Notes under the pieces: generated by a model
Seen by the model: only the letters and a program-made list of their open reading frames with translations
Told to the model about the DNA's origin: nothing
Databases searched by the model: none
Part shown: positions 1 through 8,398 of the stretch, one piece after another
Numbering within the stretch: the stretch's first letter is position 1
Layout of the letters: each line of letters starts with the position of its first letter
NCBI GenBank assembly: GCA_913775095.1
Contig: CAJYIW010000013.1
Location: forward strand, 124,001-188,000
Source: an uncultured Siphonobacter sp.
GTDB lineage: Bacteria; Bacteroidota; Bacteroidia; Cytophagales; Spirosomataceae
Direction of reading: 5' to 3'
DNA length: 64,000 nucleotides
Program-made: the position numbers and the translations under genes

Positions 1-2
1 CC

Positions 3-566
3 ATGAACGTTATTTCCTTCCTTCAACAAACGATTCATCTTGGCCCGGAAACAGAAGCCGACCTGGCCCGCATCATTGTACGGGAACAGTTTCCTAAGAA
101 TCATATTCTGGTTCGTCCCGGCCAGTACTACCGCCGATTAATGTTCGTGGAAGAAGGCCTCATTCGGGAGCATTACCTGAGCATGTCTGGCAAGGATACC
201 ACCTATCGGTTCCATACGGAAGGCAATTTTGTCACGGCTGACGAAAGTTTCATCGACAATCAGCCGAGTCAGTATACCTTCGAGACGCTCGAAGATTCCG
301 TGATTTGTTCCATTTCGCACGCGGATTTCGAGACCCTTCTTCGCCAGCACCCGGAATTCGAGCAATTGCATATTCTGGTCATGCACCAACTCATTCGGGA
401 AATGAAGGAGCGGATCACTGCTCTGCAGTTCCAGACTGCCACCGAACGCTACGAATCATTACTCCAAAGTCAGCCTTCCATTTTTCAGCGGGTTAGTCTG
501 GGCCATATTGCTTCATTTCTGGGAATTTCTCAGGAGACGCTGAGCCGCATTCGAAGTAAGCGTTAA
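3..566 (+). CDS. Crp/Fnr family transcriptional regulator
   Basis: A 187-residue cytoplasmic regulator. Residues about 10-115 form a cyclic-nucleotide-binding-like beta-barrel (pattern ILVRPGQYYRRLMFVEEGLI), and the C-terminus carries a short winged helix-turn-helix ending in GISQETLSRIRSKR, the usual recognition helix of Bacteroidota Crp-like proteins. The ATG lies at the window edge but the N-terminus looks complete for the family. The ligand is unknown; many relatives lack cAMP-contact residues. It is followed by 437 bp without a gene and then an efflux operon on the same strand. Regulation of that operon is possible but not shown. Confidence 0.85.
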   Translation: MNVISFLQQTIHLGPETEADLARIIVREQFPKNHILVRPGQYYRRLMFVEEGLIREHYLSMSGKDTTYRFHTEGNFVTADESFIDNQPSQYTFETLEDSVICSISHADFETLLRQHPEFEQLHILVMHQLIREMKERITALQFQTATERYESLLQSQPSIFQRVSLGHIASFLGISQETLSRIRSKR

Positions 567-617
567 GGATCTCTGGCTTTCTCAAAGTTACTTTTTACTA
601 ATCCGCTGATACCATTC

Positions 618-641
618 GCTGCCAGCTTTTCCGCTGGCAGC
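618..641. repeat. GCTGCCAGC palindrome, copy 1
   Basis: Perfect inverted repeat GCTGCCAGC / GCTGGCAGC with a six-base loop. The same palindrome recurs at 20570-20593 and 20605-20638. Confidence 0.8.
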
Positions 642-675
642 ATTTCTTTACGACAACCTGTCTCAAGTTTGGGTA

Positions 676-740
676 GTCAGCCTTTTTGGGGGAGATGGTG
701 TGATGCCAGCAGAAAAGCTGGCATCGGTAGATATGCTGAC
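676..740. repeat. Nested palindrome with GATGCCAGC core
   Basis: Core arms GATGCCAGC (702-710) and GCTGGCATC (717-725) sit inside outer arms GTCAGC (676-681) and GCTGAC (735-740). The core belongs to the same family as the 618-641 palindrome. Confidence 0.65.
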
Positions 741-844
741 TTTTTCTCCCGCCCTGCCTGGTGTCTGGCCGGGAGAAGAAAAGAACTCTCCCCATGGCGG
801 GTGCCTTCACTAACCACGGCGGAGTTATTGGAATTTGCCTCTTT

Positions 845-876
845 AACTTCCCGAAAGTTTGAATTTTCGGGAAGTT
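845..876. repeat. AACTTCCCGAAA palindrome, copy 1
   Basis: Inverted repeat AACTTCCCGAAA / TTTCGGGAAGTT with an 8-base loop. It recurs almost identically at 24052-24084 and as a half-site near 24198-24213, so it is a dispersed hairpin repeat and not a gene-specific operator. Confidence 0.75.
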
Positions 877-1003
877 GCTTTGCTGGTAACCAAACTCCAT
901 CCCTCCTGCCTATTTGCCATGCTCCCCTTTGCTTTTTGACTTTTGTCAAAGACTTTGGCCTTACGTTTTAGGACCTTTGTGTCACCAATCCAGAGTAAAA
1001 GCC

Positions 1004-1429
1004 ATGAATGATTTATCTGAACTAATGAATGAGTCTGATCAAACGAAGCCTTCGCTGGTATTTATTACGGGCGAAGCTTCGCTTGACCAGGTAACGGACC
1101 GGGTCGTTCCTTTGATTGACCAGAACTATTCAATCCGTGTATTTTATGTATCCAGTGATCTTTCTTCCCATTTTTCCACGGCCGCAATAAGCCGATTGGA
1201 AAAAGAATTTCCCCATCAATTAAAAACGTATCATATTTCTGTTAACTCCCGGATGTATGATCCTGTCGTTGCTTTAGAAATGATCGAATCCTTTCTTAAT
1301 CATTACGATAAAGAGCAGCTTCGATTCTTTTTATCCAACCAGGAAGAATGGAGTGACTGCATTCATCAGCAATTGATTTTTTTAGGCGTAACTACCCATC
1401 AAATTAACCTTCTGGAAATTGCCAGTTAA
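1004..1429 (+). CDS. Degenerate ferredoxin-NADP reductase NAD-domain-like protein
   Basis: A 141-residue protein. Its plan resembles the NAD-binding half of ferredoxin reductase-like enzymes: beta strand FITGEAS near residue 20, strand IRVFYVSS near residue 45, and a C-terminal SNQEEWSDCIHQQL...LGVTTHQINLLEIA that lines up with the usual CGPxxM...L..GV...I..E.F block. The CGP motif and the glycine-rich GGxGxTP loop are both lost, so NAD(P)H binding is doubtful. ATG 1004 is chosen because upstream codons run into repeat DNA. It ends 7 bp before the membrane fusion gene and is probably co-transcribed with the efflux genes. The family call is an inference. Confidence 0.6.
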   Translation: MNDLSELMNESDQTKPSLVFITGEASLDQVTDRVVPLIDQNYSIRVFYVSSDLSSHFSTAAISRLEKEFPHQLKTYHISVNSRMYDPVVALEMIESFLNHYDKEQLRFFLSNQEEWSDCIHQQLIFLGVTTHQINLLEIAS

Positions 1430-1436
1430 TCAAATT

Positions 1437-2477
1437 ATGAAAACGAAATATTATCCTGCCCTTCTTATGGGACTGGTACTAGCCAGTTGCCAGTCCAAAC
1501 CGTCCACGGAAAACGTGGTCACTACTGAATCTGCGGTGCCGGTTATTACGCAGGCCGCCGCTCTTTCCTCTTCTGAAAGTCAGATGTCCATTAGTGGTAA
1601 CGTAGAAGGAAACCGGACGGTAAAACTGGGCTTTCTGGTAGCGGGTAAAGTCAACTACATTGCGGCGGCGGAAGGCCAGATGGTATCCGCAGGAAAGGTA
1701 CTGGCCAGCCTCGACCCCACCAGTTATAAACTCGGCGTTGATGCCGCCAATGCCAGCGTCAGCCAGACGCAGGATGAATACAATCGCCTCAAACTCATGC
1801 ATGATCGCAACAGTCTGAGCGATGCCGACTTCTCTAAAATCAGCAATGGCCTCAAACAGGCACAGGCTCAGGCAGGACTCCAAAAGAAGAATTTATCGGA
1901 TACGAAACTTTACACCCCTTTCTCCGGCGTATTACTCAAAAAGAATACCGAAATCGGTGAAATTGTGGGTTCAGGCATGCCGCTGTTTATCGTTTCGGAT
2001 ATTCAGAAAGTAAAGGTAAACGCGGCCGTTCCGGAAGCTGAACTTCGCAACGTAAAAATCGGACAGAAAGCTCAGGTGTACATTGCCGCCCTCGACAGCA
2101 CATTCACGGGAAAAGTCACCGAAGTGGGCTCGGCAGCTGATGCAACCACACGGTCTTTCTCGACTAAAATTGAGGTTGCTAATCCGAAGTTGTTAATCCG
2201 TCCGGGAATGATTGCTGAGATTAAATTACCTTCTGCTAAAAAGTCAGAATTCCTCAGTTTACCCACTGAAGCCGTGCTTCGGGATACGGATAACTCTTCT
2301 TACATCTACGTGGCTGATCCGCAGAAAAGACAGGCCTTTAAACGTCGGGTTTCCATCGGTCGATTACAGGATTCCACCATCGAAATTACGTCTGGTTTAC
2401 AAAAGGGCGAACTGGTGATTACGGGTGGTCAGCAGAAAATACATGATGGTTCATCGGTAAGCTTTACGAACCCTTAA
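1437..2477 (+). CDS. RND efflux membrane fusion (periplasmic adaptor) lipoprotein
   Basis: A 346-residue HlyD/AcrA-like adaptor that joins an inner-membrane RND pump to an outer-membrane channel. The N-terminus MKTKYYPALLMGLVLASC is a lipoprotein signal with the lipobox cysteine at residue 18. The biotinyl-lipoyl half-motif GKVNYIAAAEGQMVSAGKVL lies near residues 70-90. A helical hairpin follows at about 100-160, then the returning lipoyl strand, a beta-barrel and a C-terminal membrane-proximal domain (GLQKGELVITGGQQKI). ATG 1437 gives a proper signal peptide. It is second in the efflux operon, about 100 bp before the pump gene. Substrate is unknown. Confidence 0.9.
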   Translation: MKTKYYPALLMGLVLASCQSKPSTENVVTTESAVPVITQAAALSSSESQMSISGNVEGNRTVKLGFLVAGKVNYIAAAEGQMVSAGKVLASLDPTSYKLGVDAANASVSQTQDEYNRLKLMHDRNSLSDADFSKISNGLKQAQAQAGLQKKNLSDTKLYTPFSGVLLKKNTEIGEIVGSGMPLFIVSDIQKVKVNAAVPEAELRNVKIGQKAQVYIAALDSTFTGKVTEVGSAADATTRSFSTKIEVANPKLLIRPGMIAEIKLPSAKKSEFLSLPTEAVLRDTDNSSYIYVADPQKRQAFKRRVSIGRLQDSTIEITSGLQKGELVITGGQQKIHDGSSVSFTNP

Positions 2478-2578
2478 TTCAAAGGACGTATATTCTTAAT
2501 CGTTGTCTTTAGTTTCATCATCTTAAAAGACTGATTTACCAGCCGTAAGTAAGCTTCTGAATCGGTTTCCTACTAGTC

Positions 2579-5500
2579 ATGAATTTCGTTAAATCATCCC
2601 TGAAATATTCGCAGGTTACCCTGACGGTGCTGCTGATGGTTTTTGCCGTCGGCGTGCATTCGCTGCTGACCATGCCCCGGCGGGAAGACCCGAAAATTAC
2701 CATTCGTACGGGTCTGGTGCTGGCCTATTACCCCGGAGCCAACTCGGCTCAGGTAGAAGATCAGGTCACTAAAAAACTGGAACAATATCTCTTTCAGTTT
2801 GAGGAAGTTAAAAAGTCGAAAACCTTTTCCACGACCCGCGACGGAGCCGTGGTCATTAACGTCGAACTGGAAGATAAGGTCAAAGACCCGGATATCTTCT
2901 GGAGTAAGCTCCGTCACGAGTTATTGATTGCCAAGAGTTTGTCTTTACCCGAAGGCGTTCGCGGCCCGATTGTGAACTCCGATTTTGGGGATACGGAAGC
3001 CCTGGTTATTGGAATTGAGTCGGACAAGGCTTCGTATAATGATCTGAAAAACTACACCCAAAAAGTGGAAGATCAGATTCGGACGCTTCCGGCGGTCTCT
3101 AAAATCAAACGCATCGGCGAGCAGAAAGAGCAGATTCTCATTACGAGTAATTCGGAAAAACTGGCTCAGTACGGCATTCCCTTTACCCAGGTGATGAATG
3201 TGCTGAAGTCGCAGAATGCCATTGGCCCCACGGGAAACGTAAAAACCGGCACCGCCGAAGTCCCACTTTACGCCAACGGCATCTATAATACGGAAAGTCA
3301 GATTGCCAGCCAGATCATCGGTACCTCCAAAACGGGTGAAGTGGTTCGTCTGGGCGATGTAGCGACCATTACCCGCCAGTATCAGGACCCCACCAGCACC
3401 ACAACGGTCAACGGACATAAAGCTCTGATGCTGGCCGTTGAAATGCACGAAGGTAACAACATTGTGAAGTTTGGCGATGAAGTTCAGGCTCAGCTGGAAG
3501 CGGTTCGGAAGCTATTACCTTCCGAAGTAAAAATCACGACCATCGTAAACCAGCCGCACCTGGTGGATGAGAACGTAGGTCACTTCATCCGGGAGTTTTT
3601 TCTGGCCATCGTTTCCGTCGTCATTGTGGTGATTCTGCTGTTACCCTTCCGCATTGCCACCGTGGCCGCCATGGCCATTCCGATGACGGTAGCCGTGACG
3701 TTTGCTTTATTACACGCCTTCGGCATTGAGCTGCATCAGGTATCGCTGGCGGCGTTGATTGTGGTACTGGGGATGGTGGTGGATGATGCCATCGTAATTG
3801 CCGATAACTACGTAGAGCTCTTAGACGAAGGCGTGGATCGCTGGACGGCGGCCTGGCGGAGTGCGAGTGATCTGGTTATTCCGGTACTGGCAGCGACCAT
3901 TACCATCATTGCGTCCTTCATGCCGATGGTGATTCTGTCGGGTTCGGTGGGAGAATTCATTTTTGCCCTGCCCATTACCGTAGCCATTGCCCTCGCAGCT
4001 TCGTTCATTGTCGCCATGATTCTGACGCCGCTGTTGTGTTATACCTTCATTAAAAAGGGTTTACACGATCCTTCGGAGGCGACTAAGAAAAAACGCACGT
4101 CCCTACTTGATCGGATGCAGAATGGCTACAATCAGGCGATTGACTGGTGCATGCGTCACTCGGGCCTTACCATCGCGGGAAGTTTGGTAACGGTGGCCCT
4201 GGCGGGGTTATTATTCACGCAGATTCGTCAGAAATTTTTCCCTGCGGCGGAACGGAACCAGTTTGTAGTAGAGCTCTGGATGCCGACGGGAACGCAACTG
4301 GATAAAACCAAATCGGCGATTGAGAAGATTGAAAGCGTGATTAAAAAAGATGGTCGGGTCACGAGTTATGCGACCTTCACGGGTACGAGTGCTCCCCGCT
4401 TTTACTATAACTTCTCGCCCGAAGTGCCCGTTACCAACTACGCTCAGATTCTGATTAATACGAAAGACATTCCAACCACGCAAAACCTGGCGGCGGACCT
4501 CTCCAAACAGGTAGACGCTTTGGTGCCGGAAGGCCGCCCGCAGGTAAAACTTATGCAACAGGGAACGGTCACGAAAGCTCCCGTGGAAGTGCGAATTGTC
4601 GGCGATGACTTAAACACCCTTAAAACGATTGGGTTACAGGTCGACAGCCTCCTTCGCTCCACGCCCGGCAGTGCCATGGTCCGTACTGATTTCATGGAAG
4701 ATTACTACGGCGTGAATATTAATCTGAAAGGCGAAGCCAGTCGACTGGGCTTCACCACTTCCAGCATCGCCCAGACGATTTACGCGGGCTTCAACGGAGC
4801 TCCGGTAACGACGATGTACGAGGGGAATACCCCCGTTGATCTGGTTGTTCGACTGGATGAATCCAGCCGTCGCAACTTTGATGATTTACAGAATACCTAC
4901 CTGCCCTCGCCCGTAACGGGAGCCAGCGTTCCGCTGCGGCAGATTGCCGACTTACAACCCGCCTGGCAAACGGGCCGGATTATGCACCGCAACGGCGTTC
5001 GAACGCTGACGGTTCAGAGTGAGACGGCGAATAACCTGCTGCCTTCGGAATTACTGAAATCCGTTCGTCCGAAGATTGATAATATGAAACTGCCCGCGGG
5101 CTATCGTATCGAATACGGCGGCGAGTTTGAAGGCCAGAAAGAAACCTTCAGCCAGATGGTGGTGGTCATGGTCATTAGCATCGTCCTGATATTCCTGATT
5201 CTGTTGTTCCAGTTCCGGAATATCAAGGAAGCTCTGCTGGTCATGTTAACCATTCCGCTGAGTCTGTTCGGAGCCGTGCTGGGTCTTTACCTGACGCATA
5301 ACAACTTCGGTTTTACGGCTTTCGTCGGTCTCATCAGTCTTTCGGGAATTGTGGTTCGTAACGCGATTATCCTCGTCGATCATACCAACGAATTACTCAA
5401 GCACGGCATGGATATTCCTACCGCCGCCGCCGAATCCGGAAAACGACGCTTACGCCCCATTTTCCTGACGGCTATGGCCGCCGCCATTGGGGTATTACCG

Positions 5501-5662
5501 ATGATTCTTTCGGGATCACCGATGTGGAGTCCGCTGGCGAGTGTGATTGCCGTGGGGGTGGTCTGGTCCATGGTCATGGCCTTACTGACCGTTCCCGTTC
5601 TCTACGTCCGAATGATTAAACCCAGGGATAAAAAGTACATTCTGGAAGGTAATCACGCCTAA
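2579..5662 (+). CDS. RND multidrug efflux permease, AcrB/HAE1-like
   Basis: A 1027-residue inner-membrane proton-driven pump, the usual length of hydrophobe/amphiphile RND permeases. It has the duplicated plan: TM1 near residues 8-28, a porter domain, TM2-7 near 335-500, then the second half with TM8-12 near 860-1015. The proton-relay aspartates are in GMVVDDAIVIADN at about residues 398-410. The second half carries SLSGIVVRNAIILVDH, equivalent to AcrB TM10. It sits between the adaptor and TolC genes, making a tripartite pump. The substrate cannot be told from sequence; drug or organic-anion export is more likely than metal export, since no metal-type features were noticed. Confidence 0.92.
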   Translation: MNFVKSSLKYSQVTLTVLLMVFAVGVHSLLTMPRREDPKITIRTGLVLAYYPGANSAQVEDQVTKKLEQYLFQFEEVKKSKTFSTTRDGAVVINVELEDKVKDPDIFWSKLRHELLIAKSLSLPEGVRGPIVNSDFGDTEALVIGIESDKASYNDLKNYTQKVEDQIRTLPAVSKIKRIGEQKEQILITSNSEKLAQYGIPFTQVMNVLKSQNAIGPTGNVKTGTAEVPLYANGIYNTESQIASQIIGTSKTGEVVRLGDVATITRQYQDPTSTTTVNGHKALMLAVEMHEGNNIVKFGDEVQAQLEAVRKLLPSEVKITTIVNQPHLVDENVGHFIREFFLAIVSVVIVVILLLPFRIATVAAMAIPMTVAVTFALLHAFGIELHQVSLAALIVVLGMVVDDAIVIADNYVELLDEGVDRWTAAWRSASDLVIPVLAATITIIASFMPMVILSGSVGEFIFALPITVAIALAASFIVAMILTPLLCYTFIKKGLHDPSEATKKKRTSLLDRMQNGYNQAIDWCMRHSGLTIAGSLVTVALAGLLFTQIRQKFFPAAERNQFVVELWMPTGTQLDKTKSAIEKIESVIKKDGRVTSYATFTGTSAPRFYYNFSPEVPVTNYAQILINTKDIPTTQNLAADLSKQVDALVPEGRPQVKLMQQGTVTKAPVEVRIVGDDLNTLKTIGLQVDSLLRSTPGSAMVRTDFMEDYYGVNINLKGEASRLGFTTSSIAQTIYAGFNGAPVTTMYEGNTPVDLVVRLDESSRRNFDDLQNTYLPSPVTGASVPLRQIADLQPAWQTGRIMHRNGVRTLTVQSETANNLLPSELLKSVRPKIDNMKLPAGYRIEYGGEFEGQKETFSQMVVVMVISIVLIFLILLFQFRNIKEALLVMLTIPLSLFGAVLGLYLTHNNFGFTAFVGLISLSGIVVRNAIILVDHTNELLKHGMDIPTAAAESGKRRLRPIFLTAMAAAIGVLPMILSGSPMWSPLASVIAVGVVWSMVMALLTVPVLYVRMIKPRDKKYILEGNHA

Positions 5663-5678
5663 ACTATCAACCCAACAC

Positions 5679-5710
5679 CCTGCCGAAGCGAAACGTGTTC
5701 GGCAGGTTTT
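5679..5710 (+). terminator. Intra-operon hairpin between pump and TolC genes
   Basis: Stem CCTGCCGAA / TTCGGCAGG with a 10-base loop followed by only four T residues, in the 73-bp gap between the pump and the outer-membrane channel. It may be a partial terminator or an mRNA-processing site that lowers channel expression. Confidence 0.55.
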
Positions 5711-5735
5711 CCAAAGAAAACAAGACCTGAACGTC

Positions 5736-7052
5736 ATGAAAAAGGTTCTTTTATATAGTCTGCTGCTGATGAGTGGGTTTTACGCTCAGGCTCAGGAGTC
5801 CCTTACCCTGGAGCAGGCCAAGAGTCTGGCCCTTCAGAACAACCGCTTAGTCGGCATTCAAAAAGAAAAAGTCAAAGAAAGTGAGCTGAAAGTACTGGAA
5901 GCCAAAACCAAGAATAAGCCCATGCTGCTGGCTTCGGGAACGTACCTTTTCAACGGAATCAAAAAAGACCTGGAACTGCCGATGGGAGCTTTCGGTCAGG
6001 TGGGCGGCACGTATCTCCCTCAGCAGAATATTCCGCTGTTCAAGGGCAAACACAACCTGTTACTGGGATCCGTGGCCGCCTATCAGCCCATCAGTCAGTT
6101 GGGTAAAATCAAAGTAGGCGTCAAAGCGGCCGAAGCCGATGTCCGCATGGCAGAAACGCAGGTAAGCAAGGCCGAGCTGGAAGTATTACAGGGTGTTGAA
6201 AAGCTGTACTACGGCCTGCTCATCACCCAGAAACAACTCGACGAAGCCAACGCGAATGTGCAGTTAACGCAGGCGAAGTTATACGACGTGGAGAGTGCCT
6301 TACTGGCGGGAAAAACGGACGAAGTATATAAGGTAGGACTACAGGCCGAGTTAGCCAACCAGCAGCAGAAAGTCGTGCAGATTATGAACCAGATGGAAGA
6401 TTACTCTGCCGATTTAAGAAACGTACTGGGGGTACAGGACACCACGGCTTTCCAATTGGCAGATGTAAACGTAGAGCCTGCATCCATTCAAACGCTGCAA
6501 GCCTATCAGCAGGAAGCAAAGAACGCTAACCCGGACGTCAAACTGGCCAATCAGACCATTGAAAAAGTGAATTACGGATTAGAGGCGGCGAAGAAGGATA
6601 AGTTACCCAACATTGGCGTAGTGGGCGGCTACACCTATCAAAACGTAGTTTCCGATTTACCTAATAACAACTACTTTGTGGGGCTGAACCTTAGTTGGGA
6701 TATTTATGATTTCGGCCGACGCAAATCGCAGGAAAATCAGCGACTTTCCCAGAAAAAACAGGCCGAAGAATACCTGGCGTACACCCAGGAAGACGTTGCC
6801 GCAAAAATTGGAAAAGCGTACCGGAAGATTACGCAGTCGCAGCGGTTGATCACGGTGGCCAATCAGGCGGTTACCTTACGTCGGGAAGAAGTGCGGATGA
6901 AAACGAATGCCCGGGAGGCAGGACTCAAACTGGAGAAAGACTTACTGGAATCAAAAGTAAATCTGGCGAAAGCAGAACAGGATTTATACTCGGCTCAACT
7001 GGCGTATCGACTGGCGGTGGCAGAAATCAATACCCTAACTGGCACGCGGTAA
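5736..7052 (+). CDS. TolC family outer-membrane efflux protein
   Basis: A 438-residue outer-membrane factor that completes the tripartite pump. The N-terminal signal peptide MKKVLLYSLLLMSGFYAQAQ is followed by the TolC repeat start SLTLEQAKSLALQNN. Two long, mostly helical repeats contain the family landmarks, including a second-repeat block NPDVKLANQTIEKVNYGLEA and the strand LNLSWDIYDFGRR near residue 325. Length and architecture match TolC/OprM-like proteins. It is last in the operon that begins at 1004 and is followed by a rho-independent terminator. Confidence 0.9.
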   Translation: MKKVLLYSLLLMSGFYAQAQESLTLEQAKSLALQNNRLVGIQKEKVKESELKVLEAKTKNKPMLLASGTYLFNGIKKDLELPMGAFGQVGGTYLPQQNIPLFKGKHNLLLGSVAAYQPISQLGKIKVGVKAAEADVRMAETQVSKAELEVLQGVEKLYYGLLITQKQLDEANANVQLTQAKLYDVESALLAGKTDEVYKVGLQAELANQQQKVVQIMNQMEDYSADLRNVLGVQDTTAFQLADVNVEPASIQTLQAYQQEAKNANPDVKLANQTIEKVNYGLEAAKKDKLPNIGVVGGYTYQNVVSDLPNNNYFVGLNLSWDIYDFGRRKSQENQRLSQKKQAEEYLAYTQEDVAAKIGKAYRKITQSQRLITVANQAVTLRREEVRMKTNAREAGLKLEKDLLESKVNLAKAEQDLYSAQLAYRLAVAEINTLTGTR

Positions 7053-7079
7053 CCTTCGCGAAATAAGACGCTATTCACA

Positions 7080-7110
7080 AAAACGGCAACCCCAAGTTGT
7101 CGTTTTTTTA
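7080..7110 (+). terminator. Terminator of the efflux operon
   Basis: Stem AAAACGGCAAC / GTTGTCGTTTT with loop cccaa (one mismatch), followed by a T run, 28 bp after the TolC-type gene. Confidence 0.8.
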
Positions 7111-7472
7111 TTGCCTACTACCCAACAACCAATGATTAATCGACCCTATTTTAAAACATTTGCCTTTCATACCATCAATTAATCCGTTCATCCTCGATTT
7201 CAATAAAAACGCTCCTGAGTTGCAACGCGGGCTCTTTTCATCGCATCCTTGATACGTAATGCAAAAGAGAAGCGGGCCAGAAAGTTAGTAATCGAATGCT
7301 ACCATTCATCACACTAGATAGCCACACATACTACTTTGTATTACATAGTACCTTTCAGTCTACTATCTTTGAATCATCAATCAGGGCAAAGCACCCGAAA
7401 TTGATTAAGCCATGAAACTTTAAAAACACAACACGAACCTTTTTGTCAAACCAGTATCTATCTATAAAAGCC
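7111..7472. other. Gene-free region before the small secreted protein
   Basis: No gene is seen. The downstream part carries a -7-type promoter box (7364-7371) and an AT-rich leader for the gene at 7473. Confidence 0.6.
7364..7371 (+). promoter_or_regulatory. Bacteroidota -7 promoter box TATCTTTG
   Basis: Exact match to TAnnTTTG. A TTG at 7336-7338 lies 25 bp upstream, slightly longer than the usual -33/-7 spacing. It implies a leader of about 95 nt for the gene at 7473. Confidence 0.5.
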
Positions 7473-7859
7473 ATGAAAACTTCAATCAAATCCATCTTCG
7501 CCGCTACTCTGATTGCTCTTTCTTTTGTTAGCGTAAACGCTGCTTCCCTGGAAGATCCCAAAGAAACCGCTAAAGCCTCTTACGCCGTTAACGTCTTCAA
7601 AGGCAAAGAGGGTAAAGTAAACTTCCTGCTGGAAAAAACTCAGGGTAAAAAACTCAGCGTAACGCTCCGTAATAGCAAAGGTGAAGTTCTGTTTAATGAA
7701 AATATTACCAAGAATGCCAAAGGTTACGCCCGTCGTTTTGACGTAGCTACTCTGGCCGACGGTACTTACTCCATTGAAGTATCGGACGGAGAAACAAAAC
7801 TGAAAAAAGACTTCGTCATCAGCACGGATCAACCTTCTCGTACGATTGCCGTCAACTAA
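7473..7859 (+). CDS. Small secreted beta-sandwich-like protein (function unknown)
   Basis: A 128-residue protein with a clear signal peptide (MKTSIKSIFAATLIALSFVS, cleavage near VNA-A). The mature part is about 105 residues with alternating strands, including KLSVTLRNSKGEVLFNENI and ATLADGTYSIEVSDGETK, the second resembling the gliding/secretion C-terminal or DUF3244-like Ig folds common in Bacteroidota. ATG 7473 is used because it starts the signal peptide. It stands alone between a promoter box and a terminator, so it is probably monocistronic. It may act in the periplasm or cell envelope; no catalytic residues are apparent. Confidence 0.75.
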   Translation: MKTSIKSIFAATLIALSFVSVNAASLEDPKETAKASYAVNVFKGKEGKVNFLLEKTQGKKLSVTLRNSKGEVLFNENITKNAKGYARRFDVATLADGTYSIEVSDGETKLKKDFVISTDQPSRTIAVN

Positions 7860-7908
7860 TCTTTTATGAACGAGTAAAATGTGGTAGGTATGCAGCTGTT
7901 CTCTCATG

Positions 7909-7945
7909 ATAGTCCTGGGCCGTAAGGTCCGGGACTATTTTTTTT
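7909..7945 (+). terminator. Rho-independent terminator
   Basis: Stem ATAGTCCTGGG / TCCGGGACTAT (two G-T pairs) around loop ccgtaagg, followed by eight or more T residues. Ends the small secreted protein gene. Confidence 0.85.
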
Positions 7946-8035
7946 GCCCGCATTCCGAAGGGTACTACGAAAGGCTATTCGAATATAGCCCGGCCCCCGC
8001 GGTAGGGAAAACGTATTTTTGCTCATCTGTACTTG

Positions 8036-8143
8036 CTGTCATGCCGAGTGAAGCGAAGGACTTTCCCTGGCTCTTCAAATAAATTGACTCCAGGAAGCCT
8101 ATCCGCTGATTCGTAAGATCTCTCACTTCGTTCGAGATGACAG
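8036..8143. repeat. Dispersed GTCAT...ATGAC repeat, copy 1
   Basis: About 108 bp bounded by CTGTCATGCCGAG and GAGATGACAG, with GAAGCGAAGGAC inside the left end and TCTCACTTCGTTCGAGATGA at the right end. Relatives lie at 51234-51343 and 51375-51410. It is a non-coding mobile-like repeat; no transposase is attached. Confidence 0.7.
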
Positions 8144-8365
8144 ACAGGGGTATGCTCTTTCGGATTTACAATCCGAAAGCAAATCTGTAAGGGATTTATA
8201 ATCCCACAGTAACGTTAATCCCATCATTACCTTAATCAGAAGCGATCACTCGCGGCTTTACCTGGAGGTTTGTTCGGAACTTCGAGGGGAAACGATCTCC
8301 AAATAATCTTTCGCAAAAAGCATAAACTGAAAATGGTAATATCGTAAACTATTAACTCGATCGGT

Positions 8366-8373
8366 TACCTTTG
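8366..8373 (+). promoter_or_regulatory. -7 promoter box TACCTTTG
   Basis: Exact TAnnTTTG box 25 bp before the ATG of the FAD/Fe-S dehydrogenase gene. No clear -33 TTG was found at normal spacing. Confidence 0.5.
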
Positions 8374-8398
8374 TAGCCCCGAAGCAATCAAACGAATC

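Larger units (their letters stand above)
567..1003. other. Gene-free region with palindromic repeats
   Basis: No convincing gene is seen here. Open frames on both strands run through palindromes and have no recognisable protein content. The region holds two GCTGCCAGC-type hairpins and one AACTTCCCGAAA hairpin, all of which recur elsewhere in the window. Confidence 0.7.
7946..8398. other. Gene-free region with two dispersed repeats
   Basis: No gene is seen. It contains a GTCAT...ATGAC repeat (8036-8143), a pair of short palindromes (CTTTCGGATTTACAATCCGAAAG and GGGATTTATAATCCC, 8157-8204) related to the tandem array at 25616, and a promoter box at 8366. Confidence 0.65.

Noticed and set aside
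598-971. Open frames of about 90-100 codons on both strands
   Set aside because: They run through palindromic repeats, lack recognisable content and overlap each other on both strands.
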